64,000 nucleotides of DNA from positions 1,116,001 to 1,180,000 of the forward strand of contig CM039464.1 in assembly GCA_022414725.1 (NCBI GenBank), written 5' to 3'. The DNA comes from Microglena sp. YARC (lineage: Eukaryota; Chlorophyta; Chlorophyceae; Chlamydomonadales; Chlamydomonadaceae). Position 1 is the stretch's first letter. The number at the start of each line of letters is the position of its first letter. Position numbers and translations under genes: made by a program. Shown in pieces: positions 1 to 11,548 of the stretch. The notes under the pieces were generated by a model. The model was given only the letters and a program-made list of their open reading frames with translations. It was not told the DNA's origin and ran no database searches.

Positions 1-80
1 GCATCTCATGATATTGTATATAAATGGTAACTTTAGCCTAGTCAGACTGCCAGCATCATATGATATCATGTAGCCATTTC
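1..80. mobile_element. palindromic hAT-type MITE (family B), partial
   Basis: The stretch is rich in the palindrome CATATGATATCATG and contains TAACTTTAGCCTAGTCAGAC. The same sequence recurs near 12010-12060, 18100-18155 and, reversed, in the complete copy at 28610-28787. This copy runs off the left edge of the window, so its ends cannot be defined. Confidence 0.6.
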
Positions 81-91
81 CCACATATGTG

Positions 92-270
92 TAGGGGTCG
101 CCTATGTTATATAATATTAGTGAATAAAATAATATTATATAATTTTATATAATATTACAGCCGTCTCACCAGAAGTTTGAATTTATTTGAAAAACCCGGA
201 AAAACTCATATTATTAAAAAACTATAATAATATTAGTTTTCCAATCACTAATATAAGTTGCCGTTTCCCA
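92..270. mobile_element. hAT-type MITE (family A), copy 1
   Basis: This AT-rich element of 179 bp starts TAGGGGTCGCC and ends GCCGTTTCCCA, giving imperfect terminal inverted repeats. It is flanked by the perfect 8-bp direct repeat CATATGTG at 84-91 and 271-278. An 8-bp target duplication with TAGGG-like ends is typical of hAT transposons. It has no coding capacity, so it is a non-autonomous copy. Relatives lie at 21410-21584 and 26162-27101. Confidence 0.85.
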
Positions 271-298
271 CATATGTGCGGCTAAGTGGGATACAAAC

Positions 299-372
299 TG
301 ATGAACCCCAAACAATTGTTTGACCACCAGGACCCTGAGTTCTACAGTGATAATTGTATTCTACGATTTTGG
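299..372. repeat. dispersed repeat fragment
   Basis: The sequence around GAACCCCAAACAATTG, then CCCTGAGTTC and CTACAGTGAT, recurs diverged at 59636-59712. It is probably the remains of a transposable element of unknown type. Confidence 0.45.
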
Positions 373-744
373 TGATTGCAGTGGGTGTTGTGGTGTTAGG
401 TTAAGGCTTCTTGTTGTTCAGTATTGTTCTGTGGAGTAGTGCTGGGTTAAGGCTTCTTGTTGTTAAGTAGTGTTCAGTAGTGTTCAGAGGGCCAACTCAA
501 TTGTGAACAGTGCTACTGTTAAGCTGGAGTTCTCATTGGATGTTCGTGTGCTGCAGAAGAAGGTCCAGAAGTTGATGTTGGGTTTGGTTGTGTTAGGGCT
601 TATTGTCTAGCGTGTTGTGTTAAGGCTAGTTGTTTAATCTGTAGTAGTCGTTCAGCATATGCTTTTTATTTAGGTCTCACAGTCAGTAGTTCGTTTTCTG
701 TTTGTGTTGTCTTCATCGTTCCTATCCTGTTATCTTCCTGCATT
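373..744. other. non-coding, GT-rich
   Basis: No convincing reading frame is seen. Short degenerate repeats around TTAAGGCTTCTTGTTGTT occur at about 400-480. Confidence 0.5.
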
Positions 745-765
745 TTTAGGGTTTAGGGTTTAGGG
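745..765 (+). repeat. interstitial telomere-type repeat, (TTTAGGG)3
   Basis: Three perfect TTTAGGG heptamers stand directly before a LINE 3' fragment. This heptamer is the Arabidopsis-type telomere unit, found in many plants and algae. A second block lies at 57410-57434. Confidence 0.85.
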
Positions 766-767
766 TA

Positions 768-912
768 CCAGCATTCTTGCCACACGTCGCATGAAGGAGT
801 CCCTCCCGCCTGCAGGGTGACACTTACTATGTCTGCCATGGTGACTTTCCCCAGCTGCGGCGTACGGGAGGGTCCCCTTAACACCACGCCCCTCCAGGCG
901 TTATCTTTTTAT
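768..912 (+). mobile_element. 5'-truncated LINE fragment (3' end)
   Basis: The plus strand encodes CGMKESLPP-like residues (RRMKESLPPAG, then a stop) followed by an untranslated tail ending near AACACCACGCCCCTCCAGGC. The same end is seen in the minus-strand LINE fragment at 29632-30180, whose last residues are CRMKESLPPGG. The tail is also shared with the tRNA-derived SINEs. The insertion abuts telomere-type heptamers. Confidence 0.75.
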
Positions 913-987
913 TTATTTTTCCTGCATTTAATTACCGCTATTACTGTTCCATCCTTGGTCAGGATGATCCAGCAATAGAAATGGGAG

Positions 988-1544
988 ACCCATATTTGTG
1001 TTGCTGTTGTTGTCGCTGTTGTTGTTGCTCTTGCCGTCGTTGTTGTTGTTGTAGTTGCTGTTGCCGCTGTTGTTGTTGTTGTTGTTGCTGTTGTTGTTTA
1101 TGTTCTTGTTTTCGTTGTCTTCATCGTTTGTGTTCTGACTGCATTCATTACTACTGTGCTAACCAATGCTAAGTAGCTGTCGGTTTCTGGTACTACGGCT
1201 TTTCTTGTTTTTGCTTTTGTTTGTGTTGTCTTCATTAACCATGCTCATCTTCACTGACTGCATTTATTATTACTGTGCTGACCAATCCTTTCTCATGGTG
1301 ATTCAGAAATGGAAATGGAAGGCATCTTTTGTCATTATTGTTGTTGATGTTGTTGTTTGTGACGTTTGCATTGTCGCTGCAGGCTGTTGTACCTGGTGGT
1401 GTTGTTGCTTGTGTTGTTGTTGTTCCTGTTGTTGCTGCTGTTTTTGTTTTCATTGTTGTTGTTGTTGTTATTGTTGTAATATTGTTTTTGTTGACGTTGC
1501 TTGTGTCTTAGTCGTTCTTGTTGTTACTACTGTTGTTGTCGCCT

Positions 1545-1581
<37 letters not shown>

Positions 1582-1600
1582 GTGTGTTGTCTTCATCGTT
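988..1600. repeat. (GTT)n-like trinucleotide repeat region
   Basis: Long stretches of imperfect GTT/TTG repeats occur at 996-1110, 1380-1480 and 1505-1582. They give cysteine- or valine-rich open frames in several phases, which I do not regard as genes. Confidence 0.85.
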
Positions 1601-1759
1601 CATTCTCTTTTTCTCTTACTACCTTTCATTACAGGTATTACTGTTCCATTCTTGCTCTAGGTGATGAAATGAAAATGAACGAAATCCAGAAATGAAAATG
1701 AACGAAATTCATTGCTGTAGTTCTTGCCGTTTGTCTTCGCTACATCGTTAATGTTATGA

Positions 1760-1858
1760 TTCTCTGACAATGCTTTATGCTGAAGATACTGTCCTATTGT
1801 TGCTTATGTTGAATGCAGATCTAGAGGCACTAGGAAAGTCTGTGGTGGTACGCGCTGC
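1760..1858 (+). other. partial duplicate of the intron/exon boundary at 2127
   Basis: The stretch from TGCTGAAGATACTGTCC to TTGAATGCAGATCTAGAGGCACTA repeats the sequence before and into the exon at 2127-2202. After about 20 exon bases the similarity is lost (AGGAAAGTCTGTGG), and no donor follows. It is read as a broken exon copy. Confidence 0.5.
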
Positions 1859-2126
1859 AGGGTGGGGTGGGTGGGTGGGTGTGGGTGGGGGTGGGGTGGG
1901 GGGGGGGGGTACAGGAGGAGGAAGACAGTGAAAGAGGTGAAGAACCCCTGTCGTGGTACCACTGCGGGGAGGGGGCGGAGTTGGATGTGTGTGTGATTGG
2001 GGGAAGGGGGGTGTGGGGGACAGGGCTAGGGTGCGTGAACGGCCAGGTGTGAAGGGCCAGGTGTGAACGAAGTTGGACCACCACAGGCTGAACATACTGT
2101 CCCATCTTCGCATAGGTTGAATGCAG

Positions 2127-2202
2127 ATCTAGAGGCACTACGAAAGGTCGTCTCAGACCCAGCTATCCAGGAGGCAGCGTCTTTGAGAGAAACACTTGCA
2201 GA
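2127..2202 (+). CDS. exon of coiled-coil/ankyrin gene (first one recognised)
   Basis: The acceptor is TTGAATGCAG and the donor is GA/GTAAGT. Read with two leftover bases first, it gives LEALRKVVSDPAIQEAASL and then RETLA, a helical coil-like segment. It ends in phase 2, which fits the single base that opens the exon at 4069. Confidence 0.6.
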
Positions 2203-2703
2203 GTAAGTGCTCCCCCACACACCCCACCCCACCACCACCACCTCAAATACCACCAATGACAACACCTCAAACACCAATAGCACCAACAGCACCAACCATC
2301 CACAGACATGCACTCAATAAATAAAATATGTTGTGATCACAGGGGGGGGGCAACTTCTAACCAAAATGACACAATCACCCAACTTTGTGGATATCATTAA
2401 GAGGATGACGAATCCGGTTTTATCTCTAAATTTTGCCCAGTATAAAAAAAGTGCTGGTCCTCCAAAGTTTGTGGCCGCGGGGGGAGGGGGAGGGGGGGGG
2501 GGGCGGAAATAAAATCTGGAATTTTCAAAATATTATGTACTTTCCTGGCTTTTTGTTTTAGCCCTCAGAATGACATGGGAGTGGAAGTAGGGTGTTCCTC
2601 CAAGTGTTCCTCTACTTAATACCAGTCCATTTATGCTATTGGGGTAGAGATCCACCTCATATTATGCCCAGGGCAGTGGAGGGAGGGGGGGGGGGGGGTC
2701 AAT

Positions 2704-2777
<74 letters not shown>

Positions 2778-4493
2778 CACACACACAGCGCCCCAACCAA
2801 CATGTGTAAAACGATGTACAGAGTGAGACCTCATGGTAGTTCACTGCTTTTTTTTTTACTGACTTTTTTTACTGACTTTTTTTGACTGACTGACTGATTG
2901 ACCCCCAAGCCCAACCCAAACAATGTAACATTGATGATAATGATTTTCTATGTTTCAAACATTCCCAATGGTCTCTAGACCAACCTCAATGGATAGGCCT
3001 TTACAAACCCTGTAAAATGAGCCTAATTAGACACCATACCACTGAGTGCTGGCTGATATAGTGGCTGTACAGTGGGTTCCGGAGCGGGGGGGGGGGGGTC
3101 TGCAGAAGGGTGCCTCAGCACTTTTTGTGATGGTGTATTTTTACTCCCCCCCCCCCCCCCCCCCCCTGTGTGATCATGTCATCATTGTAAGTCAAAACAT
3201 TTGCACTTGGGTCATACGCTTACACACCACCGAACCACTAACCACCACCCAACCAGCAATCTCCACACAACCACTAACCACCACCCAACCAGCAATCTCC
3301 ACACAACCACTAACCACCACCCAACCACTAACCACCACCCACACAGCAATCTCCTCCCAACCACTAACCACCACCCAACCACCAATCTCCACCCAACCAC
3401 TAACCACCACCCAACCAGCAATCTCCACACAACCACTAACCACAACCCAACCAGCTTTCTCCATCCGTCCACACATTTCCATCCTCGACACAGGCATGAC
3501 ATGTAGTACAGTTGTCTGCAGTAATCACCATCCAAGCAACTAGCAATCACCACCCAACCACTTACCACCACCCAACCAGCTCTCTCCATCCAACCGCATA
3601 TTTCTATCCTCGACACAGGCACGATAAGTACCGGTAGTACAGTTGTCTGCAGTAATCACCACCCAACCAGCAATCACCATCCAACCATTAACCACCACCC
3701 AACCAGCTTTCACCATCCGTCCACACATTTCCCTTCTTGACACAGGCATGCCATGTAGTACAGTTGTCTGCAGTAATCACCACCCAACCAGCAATCACCA
3801 TCCAACCACTAACCACCACCCAACCAGCTTTTTCCATCCATCCACACATTTCCATCCTGGACGCAAACATGATAAGTAGTACAGTTGTCTGCAGTAATCA
3901 CCACCCAATCGACAATCTCAACTAGACTACCGACCCCCGCCGAACCACTTCCAAGCCCATCACAGAAACAAGAAGCAGTACAGTAGTGCCCAATCACACA
4001 TTCCCATGCCCAGCACAGAACAAAGAAGCAGTACGGTGCCCAACCACACATTCCCATGCCCAGCACAGATTAGAGAAGCGGTACAGTGACCAGCATAATG
4101 AATTAAAGGTGCTGGCAGCCGAGAGCGTGCATCACAAGCAAGAGTGCCAGAGGTTGGCAGACAAGCTTGCAAACTCACAGAGCCAAGGTGTAATGTGAGT
4201 TAACTACGATCTCTATAGCCTCTTTAGCGATTACAATGGTCTTGTGGTAGACCTGATTGCTAAGGAACGAAGAGTCGGGGGTTCGACTCCCCCTTCGGTC
4301 GCTCTTGGCGTTGCAGGTCGTTGTCAACCGCGATGGTAGCTTGTCCAGTTGAGGTAGGAGACCGCTCCCCACCCGCGTACGACGGGCTCCCTTAACACCA
4401 CGCCCCACCAGGCGTTATCATTACGATCTCTATATGTACACACATATCTATCTGTACACACATATCTATATCTATATGTTTATCATATCCATA

Positions 4494-4566
<73 letters not shown>

Positions 4567-7500
4567 ATCTATCCATCTATGTACATCGAATTATTAACCT
4601 GAGTGTCAGAGGTTAGAAGACACGATTGAAAACTCACAGAGCCAAGGCGTATCATATTCCCCCCTTCAGCCGTTCTGTCCGTCCCCCAGCGCCAAAATCG
4701 TAATAAGGATTCTGTTCTGGGAGGAGGCAAAAAACAAATTGTAATAAGATTCCTCTTTTTGATTTAAAAGTTTTTGATTTAAAATCTGCTTTAGCCTTGA
4801 GGGTCTAGTCGGGGATATTGTTTTCTGGAATACATTCAGATCGGAATATAAGACCCCGTTTTGGCCAAAATTGCTGGAAGAAGAAAACTAAAAATAAAAA
4901 AGTTTTTTGTGTCTACTAAAATTGACGAAAAATGGCCTCAATCGACGAAAATCGGAATAAGGATCCTGTTTTGGGAAGAAAATAGGGAGGAATAAACATA
5001 AAGGAATAAGCTTTCCTGTTTTTGATTTGAAAAAAACATCCCTGGGTCTAGTGCAACGTTTCCTCATGAATTAGATGCGACAGCCAAGAAAGCTACCAGG
5101 ACAACCTTCATATCAGGGAACTAAATTTTTCATTTTGGGTTGCGCTTTTGACACAACTGCCTGCTTTGGGTTTGCGCTTTTGACTAAACTGAAAACTGAA
5201 ATCGTAGCGCTGCATCCAGAGGGGGTTTAAAAAAGAGTGCCAATAGTGCAGCCGGGATCAAAACCTTACGTGCTAGTGTGCAATAGCGCGCATCATGTGC
5301 TACCTTTCTTCATGCAAGCCCTTTTCAGCGAATTAATTGGTCTAGTGGTACACCAAATTGTTTTGAGGATGCAGGGTCGGGGGTTCGATTCCCCCTAGGG
5401 TCGCCCTGAGCATTGCAGGTCGTTGTCAACCACAATGGTAGCTTGTCCAGTTGAGGTAGAAGACCGCTCTCTACCCGCGTACGACGGGTTCCCTCAATAC
5501 CACGCCCCACCAGGCGTTATCATTACCTTTTTTCTTCATACAGAATCTGCTGAGGATGAAGAACACAACTCGATCCGATATCACATTCTGAAATTGGTGG
5601 TTGGTCCCACTGCAATCAAACAAGCTGGCCCCCTCAACCTCACTCCTTGTAATTACACATCATTTCTTATATGTATTCGTATATTAACATCACTCCACCC
5701 ACTGCAGCCTGGATCAAGATCTACTAAGCGCGAGCGGCAGCGCGGTGCTGCGCGGCCTTTCTGAGCCCCTCTGCGCGTTTCGTGCAGTTTTTTCAACCCC
5801 CTGTGGGCGCAGCGTGCAGTTTTTGCGCTGTATGCACTAATCAATTTGACGTTTGTGCGCTTTAAGCGCTGACCAATTTGGCGAGAAGTAGTACCCTGGC
5901 CTGGATGATATAGTGCAATCATTGCAATGCCATGTGCACTGTAATGCCTCCTCTTGTGTACGGTGTCCAGCTTCTTGGGTGGCAAGTCCTAGTCAGAGTC
6001 GCAAGCGACGCAAAAAATGGCGGGGAGTGTTATTAGAGCGACAGGTGGCATCGGAATCGATTGGACCGAACACAGATAGTTATATGAGAAAGTTGGCTGA
6101 CGTGTCAGGCTTCGTGTGGTCTGTCGGTTGGACAAACAAACGGACAAAAGGGTGACCCTGGGGGCTCCCGCCCCCCAGAAGGTGGGGGCTCCGCTGGAAA
6201 TCCTTTCAAAACAAGACACATATGATGTCGGACATAGCTGATGCCGCCAATGAGGCAGCCATGTCTACCTCCTAAATAGGAAAGTGCTGGTATAACTATA
6301 AGCAACATAATATTATCACATCACCCCTGTTGTCATACCATCCCTGTTACTACAGACCCAGTAACCACATCAACCCTGTTACAACATCAGCCATGTTATC
6401 ACATCAACCCAGTAACAACATCACCCCTGTTATCATACCATCGCTATTACTACATCTCCCCAGCAACCACATCAACTCTGTTACAACATCACTCCTTTTA
6501 TCACATCAACCCTATTACAACATCACCCGTGCTATCATACCATCCTTATTATTACATTAACCCGTTTACCACATCAACCCTGTAACAATATAATCCCTGT
6601 CATCACATCATCCCTGTTACAACATCACCCTTGTCATTACATCACCCCAGTTATCACATCAGCCCTGTTCTCACATTGCCCCTGCAGTCTGGATAATCAA
6701 GTGCATCATCTCATCATGAAGCTGGACATAGTCGAGGCCGCCAAAAAGGCAGCCAGGGCTACCTCCAAATGAGGACAGTGACAATGTAACTAAGACCAAA
6801 TAACTGTTTGCACATTACCCCTGTCATCCTACCATCCCTGATATAACAATGCCCCCAGTACCATACCATCCCTATTATTACATTATCCCTGTAACCACAT
6901 CATCTCTGTCACAATACGAACCCTGTTATCACATCACCTCTGCAGTCTTGAGGATCAAGTACATCACCTCCTCGCAAAGCTGGACAAAGCCGAGGCTGCC
7001 AGCGAGGCAGCCAGGGCGACCAGGCTCCAGTCAAGTGCCACTGTGGTGGAACTACCGAAGCTTGAGGCGGCGGCAGCTAAAAAGGAATTGAGGGTGAGAG
7101 TGAGGGTGAAGTGTGTCTTGCAAATGTTATTCTGGTCCGTCATGAATAGGTTTCCTCAATTTAAACTCTTCAGTCAAGTGCCACTGAGGTGGGAATACCG
7201 AAGCTTGAGACGGCAGCGGCTAAAAATGAGTTGAAGGTGAGGGTCAAGGGTGTGTATTGCATATGTTATTTCAGTCCGCAATTAATAGGTTTCATCAATA
7301 TCCACCCTCTAGTCAAGTGCCACTGAGGTGGAAATACCGAAGCTTGAGGCGGCAGCAGCTAAAGAGGAGTTTAGGGTGAGGGCGAAGTGTGTATTGCATA
7401 TGATGTTTTGGTCCGCAAAGAATATTTTTCCTCAATATACATCTCCAGTCAAGTGCCATGAAGGTCGAAATACTGAATCTTGAGGCGGCAGCAGCTAAAA

Positions 7501-10500
7501 AGGAGTTTAGGTTGAGGTTGAAGTGTGTATTACGTATGTTATTTTTGTCCGCTATGAATAGGTTTCTTCAATTTAAACTCTCCAGTCAAGTGCCACTGAG
7601 ATGGAAAGACTAAATATTGAGGCGGCGGCAGTTAAAAAGGAGCTTATGGTGAGGGTGAAGTGTGTATTGCGTATGTTATTTCTGTCCGCTATGAATAGGT
7701 TTCATCAATATCCACCATCTAGTCAATTGCAACTGAGGTGGAAACACCGAAGCTTGAGGCGGCAGCGGCTAAGGAGGAGTTGAGGGTGAGGGTCAAGGAT
7801 GTGTATTGCAGGTGTTGTTTTGGTCCGGTATGAATATGTTTCCTCAATATCCACTCTCCAGTCAAGTGCCACTGAGGTGGAAATACCGAAGCTTGAGGCG
7901 GCAACAGCAGGTAAAGAGGAGTTGAGGGTGAGGGTCAAGGGTGTATTGCATATGTTGTTTTGGTCCGCAACAAATATTTTTCCTAAATTTACATCTCCAG
8001 TCAAGTGCAACAAAGGTGGAAATACTGAATCTTGAGGCGGCGGCAGCTAAAGAGGAGTTTAGGGTGAGGGCAAAGTGTTTATTGCATATGTTATTTCCGT
8101 AATGAGTATTTTTCCTCAATGAGTAGTTTTCCTCAACGAGTAGCTTTCCTCAAAAAAAAAGGGACATTGCCTGTAAGATAAAATTTGACGCACATGCAAT
8201 ATACCATTAGCTATTGCTACAATTCATGTTGTGGGAATGGTATGCATTGTACAATATTGCTATCATACAGTTAATGGTATAAAAATAATATATATTGTAT
8301 GACATAAATATCTTACAATTCATGGTATGAAAATGAGACATACTGTATGATATCGATATTGAACAGGTCATGGCACAAAAATAAGTAATTAGACATTTAG
8401 CGTACTATATACAGACACGGGAATTGAACGTTCTAATTTTACAGGAGCACCTGTCAAATCAAGGTGTATAGTATATTCCGCTATTAAAAACCGCCAACCC
8501 GTTATCAGGCGCGATAATAGGGTATAGCCTCAAACTTGGACTTAGTATCCCCCTAGCGACCTGCCGCCAGTACCTACCAAATCAAAATGCAGCGTTCAAC
8601 AAGGTTTACCAGATCTCATTGCTCAGAGACTTTCCTCGGATAAACCTCACCCAAGACAAAATCATTTACGCCACACTCATGCATACCGACACAAAACGTC
8701 TACAACCTAAACAGATCACCCCTTCCAACAGCCAATTGGACCGGGCTGCAGCCAAAGCTGGAGAGGCTGTCGCTCACAAGGCTGAAGGTAGCCAAACTGA
8801 ACATCTCAAATGCAGGCAATGGGGCTCAGACCATGCGGTTGGTGGTGGTGTGTGGTGGCGGTGGATGGGTGGTGTAGGTGGTGGTGTGGGTGGAGTGGGT
8901 GGTGATGGGGTGGGTGGTGGTGGTGGGTGGGTGGTGGTGTGGGTGGGGTGGGGAATAACACATTGTTTTCCCCAGGGATTTAGTGCTAGGGATCTAAGCT
9001 GGATTTTTTTGTAAGAAAAAACAACAGAAAGAGGAGGCGAGAGATAGAGACGAATGATTACAAAAAGCGGCTGCTAGTTTTGCCGAAGAGACAGCAGCAG
9101 GAGGCAGTAATACACTTCGACCCTGCTTGGAGGCAATGGGTCTTGTACAAAGGTAATGATAAAGCCTGGTGGGGCATGGTATTAAGGGAGCCCCGTCTTA
9201 TGGCGGTAGGGAAGGGGTTGCTACTTTACCTGGGCAAAGCTACCATGGTGGTTAACAGCGACCGCGAACACTAAAGCGCACCTGTGGGGATTTGAACCCA
9301 TCACCTTTGTCGTTCTAGGAGCTCTGCCATTGAGCCATTCAAAGAAACGGAGATTCAATGGGGCTTATGCATTAAAAACAATTGTTACGCCTTGCCACGA
9401 GGCGTGAGGTTAGAGGATCCTTCCCGTTTGCTTGAACTGGGGAAGCTTACTGTGGGTTTTGCTTCCTTAGACCGCTGCTGCAAGTTCTCGACCTCTTTCA
9501 AGGCGGCAGGTAGGTAATGAACCTAACAAAAGGTTTGAACCCAAGACCTGTCAGTCAAAGCCGGTACCAATGCACCAACCAAGTATGAGCTTGTTGAGGT
9601 GTATACCATGTTGCTGTACGCTGCTACAGTGCTGGTGTGGCCAATGAGCGACTATCCCCACCTCAAATCATCTAGATAACTCTCTACTACCTGGTGGGGC
9701 TACGGTAACCAGCAAAGTAACCCAACCAATCATTCTCACCTGCAGGCAGTAACCCAACCAATCATTCTCACCTGCAGGCAGTAACCCAACCAATCATTCT
9801 CACCTGCAGGCAGTAACCCAACCAATCATTCTCACCTGCAGGCAGTAACCCAACCAATCATTCTCACCTGCAGGCAGTAACCCAACCAATCATTCTCACC
9901 TGCAGGCAGTAACCCAACCAATCATTCTCACCTGCAGGCAGTAACCCAACCAATCATTCTCACCTGCAGGCAGTAACCCAACCAATCATTCTAACCTGCA
10001 GGCAATGCATGTGGATCATGCAGCTAAGATGCAACACCAACTGGATGCAGCGCTGCTTGAGTCGTCCTTCAAATTGACTGGCCTTGGACAACGCATGAAT
10101 GTAACACCCCACAAACAAACACACACCCAACCAAACATATATCACCTGCAGGCAGTGCATGTAGATCAAGCAGCAAAGATGCAACACCAACTGGATGCAG
10201 CGCTGCTTGAGTCATCCCTCAAATTGAATGGCCTTGGACAGCGCCTGCAGCAGGTGGATAGTAGTCGTCAGGAAACTGAACGGGAGGTGGAGGAGCTGCA
10301 AGCAGCTGCAGCCGCAACACAGCAGGAAGCTGCTGGGCAGGTGATAGAGCTGCAGGCAGCTTTGTCTACGTCACAGCAGGAAGCTGCCAAGCAGGTGAAG
10401 GATCTGCAAGCAGCATTGTCCACAACACAGCAGGAAGCTGTCGAGAAGGTAAAGGAGCTGCAAGCAGCTGCAGCTGCAAAACAGCAGGAAGCTGCTGGAC

Positions 10501-11513
10501 AGGTTAAGGAGCTTCAAGCAGCGTTGTCCACTTCACAGCAGGAAGCTGCCAAGCAGGTAAAGGAGCTGCAAGCAGCTTTGTCCACAGCTCAGCAGGAATC
10601 TGTCGAGCAGGTAAAGGAGCTGCTAGCAGCTTCCAAGCAGGTGAAGGAGCTTCAAGCAGCTTTGTCTACAATTCAGCAGGAAGCTGCAGAGCAGGTGAAG
10701 GAGCTGCAAACAGCTTTGTCCACAACTCAGCAGGAAGCTGCCGGGCAGGTAAAGGAGCTGCTAGCAGCCGCCAAGCAGTTGATGGAGCTGATAGCAGATT
10801 TGTCCACAACACGGCAGGAGGCTGCCAAGCAGGTGAAGGATCTGCAAGCAGCAGCAGCCGTAAAACAACAGGAATCTGCTGGGAAGCTGAAGGTGCTTCA
10901 AGAAGCTTTGTCAACAACACAGCAGGAAGCTGCCGAGCAGGTAAAGGATCTGCAAGCAGCTCTGACCACAACACAGCTTGAAGCTGCCGAGCAGGTGCAG
11001 GAGCTGCGAGCAGCTGCAGCTGCAAAACAGCAGGAAGCTGCCAAGCAGGTGAAGGAGCTGCAAACAGCTTTGTCCACAACACGTCAGGAAGCTGCCAAGC
11101 AGGTGATGGAGCTGATAGCAGCTTTATCCACAACAAAGCAGGAAGCTGCCAAGCAGGTGAAGGAGCTACAAGAAGCTGCAGCCGTAAAACAGGTGGAAGC
11201 TGCCGAGCAGGTAAAGGAGCTGCAAGCAACTTTGCTAACAACACAGCATGAAGTTGCTGAGCAGTTGAAGGAGCTGCAAGCAGCTGCAGCTGCAGTACAT
11301 CTGGAATCTTCCAAGTCGAAAAGCCAGCTGTCACAGAAAGATGATGAGCTAGCTATGCTCTTGCTTGAAAAGGAGCTGGGGGAAGTTAAGAGGAAGCTGA
11401 CGGCGGAGAATGATACAATCAATGAACGTCGTGAGGTATGAATGGCGAATTGGGGAGGAAGGGGAGGGGGGGGGGGGGGGGGGGGGTCACAGTATGACAT
11501 GAATTTGAGAAGG

Positions 11514-11548
<35 letters not shown>

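Larger units (their letters stand above)
2206..4068. other. intron made of simple and tandem repeats
   Basis: This interval contains ACC/ACA-rich sequence, a dispersed repeat at 2340-2560, (CT)n at 2707-2775, G and C homopolymers near 3086 and 3148-3166, and tandem repeats at 3225-3905. No further exon was recognised. Confidence 0.5.

Noticed and set aside
981..1660. Cys-rich and Val-rich frames
   Set aside because: They are GTT/TGT trinucleotide repeats read in different phases.
4227..4304. A tRNA gene
   Set aside because: A and B boxes are present, but the cloverleaf is poor. The sequence continues into a repeated body with a tail and a 13-bp target duplication, so it is a SINE head.
8732..8780. 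An additional coil exon (QLDRAAAKAGEAVAHKAE)
   Set aside because: Plausible composition, but its phase does not fit the exons at 8001 and 10152. Kept out of the gene model.
9714..10003. CRISPR-like direct repeats
   Set aside because: Units are adjacent without spacers, and the context is a spliced eukaryotic gene.
10666..11500. Reverse-strand Leu/Pro/Ala-rich frames opposite the coil exon
   Set aside because: They are shadows of the repetitive coiled-coil exon, whose splice sites and phase fit the neighbours.
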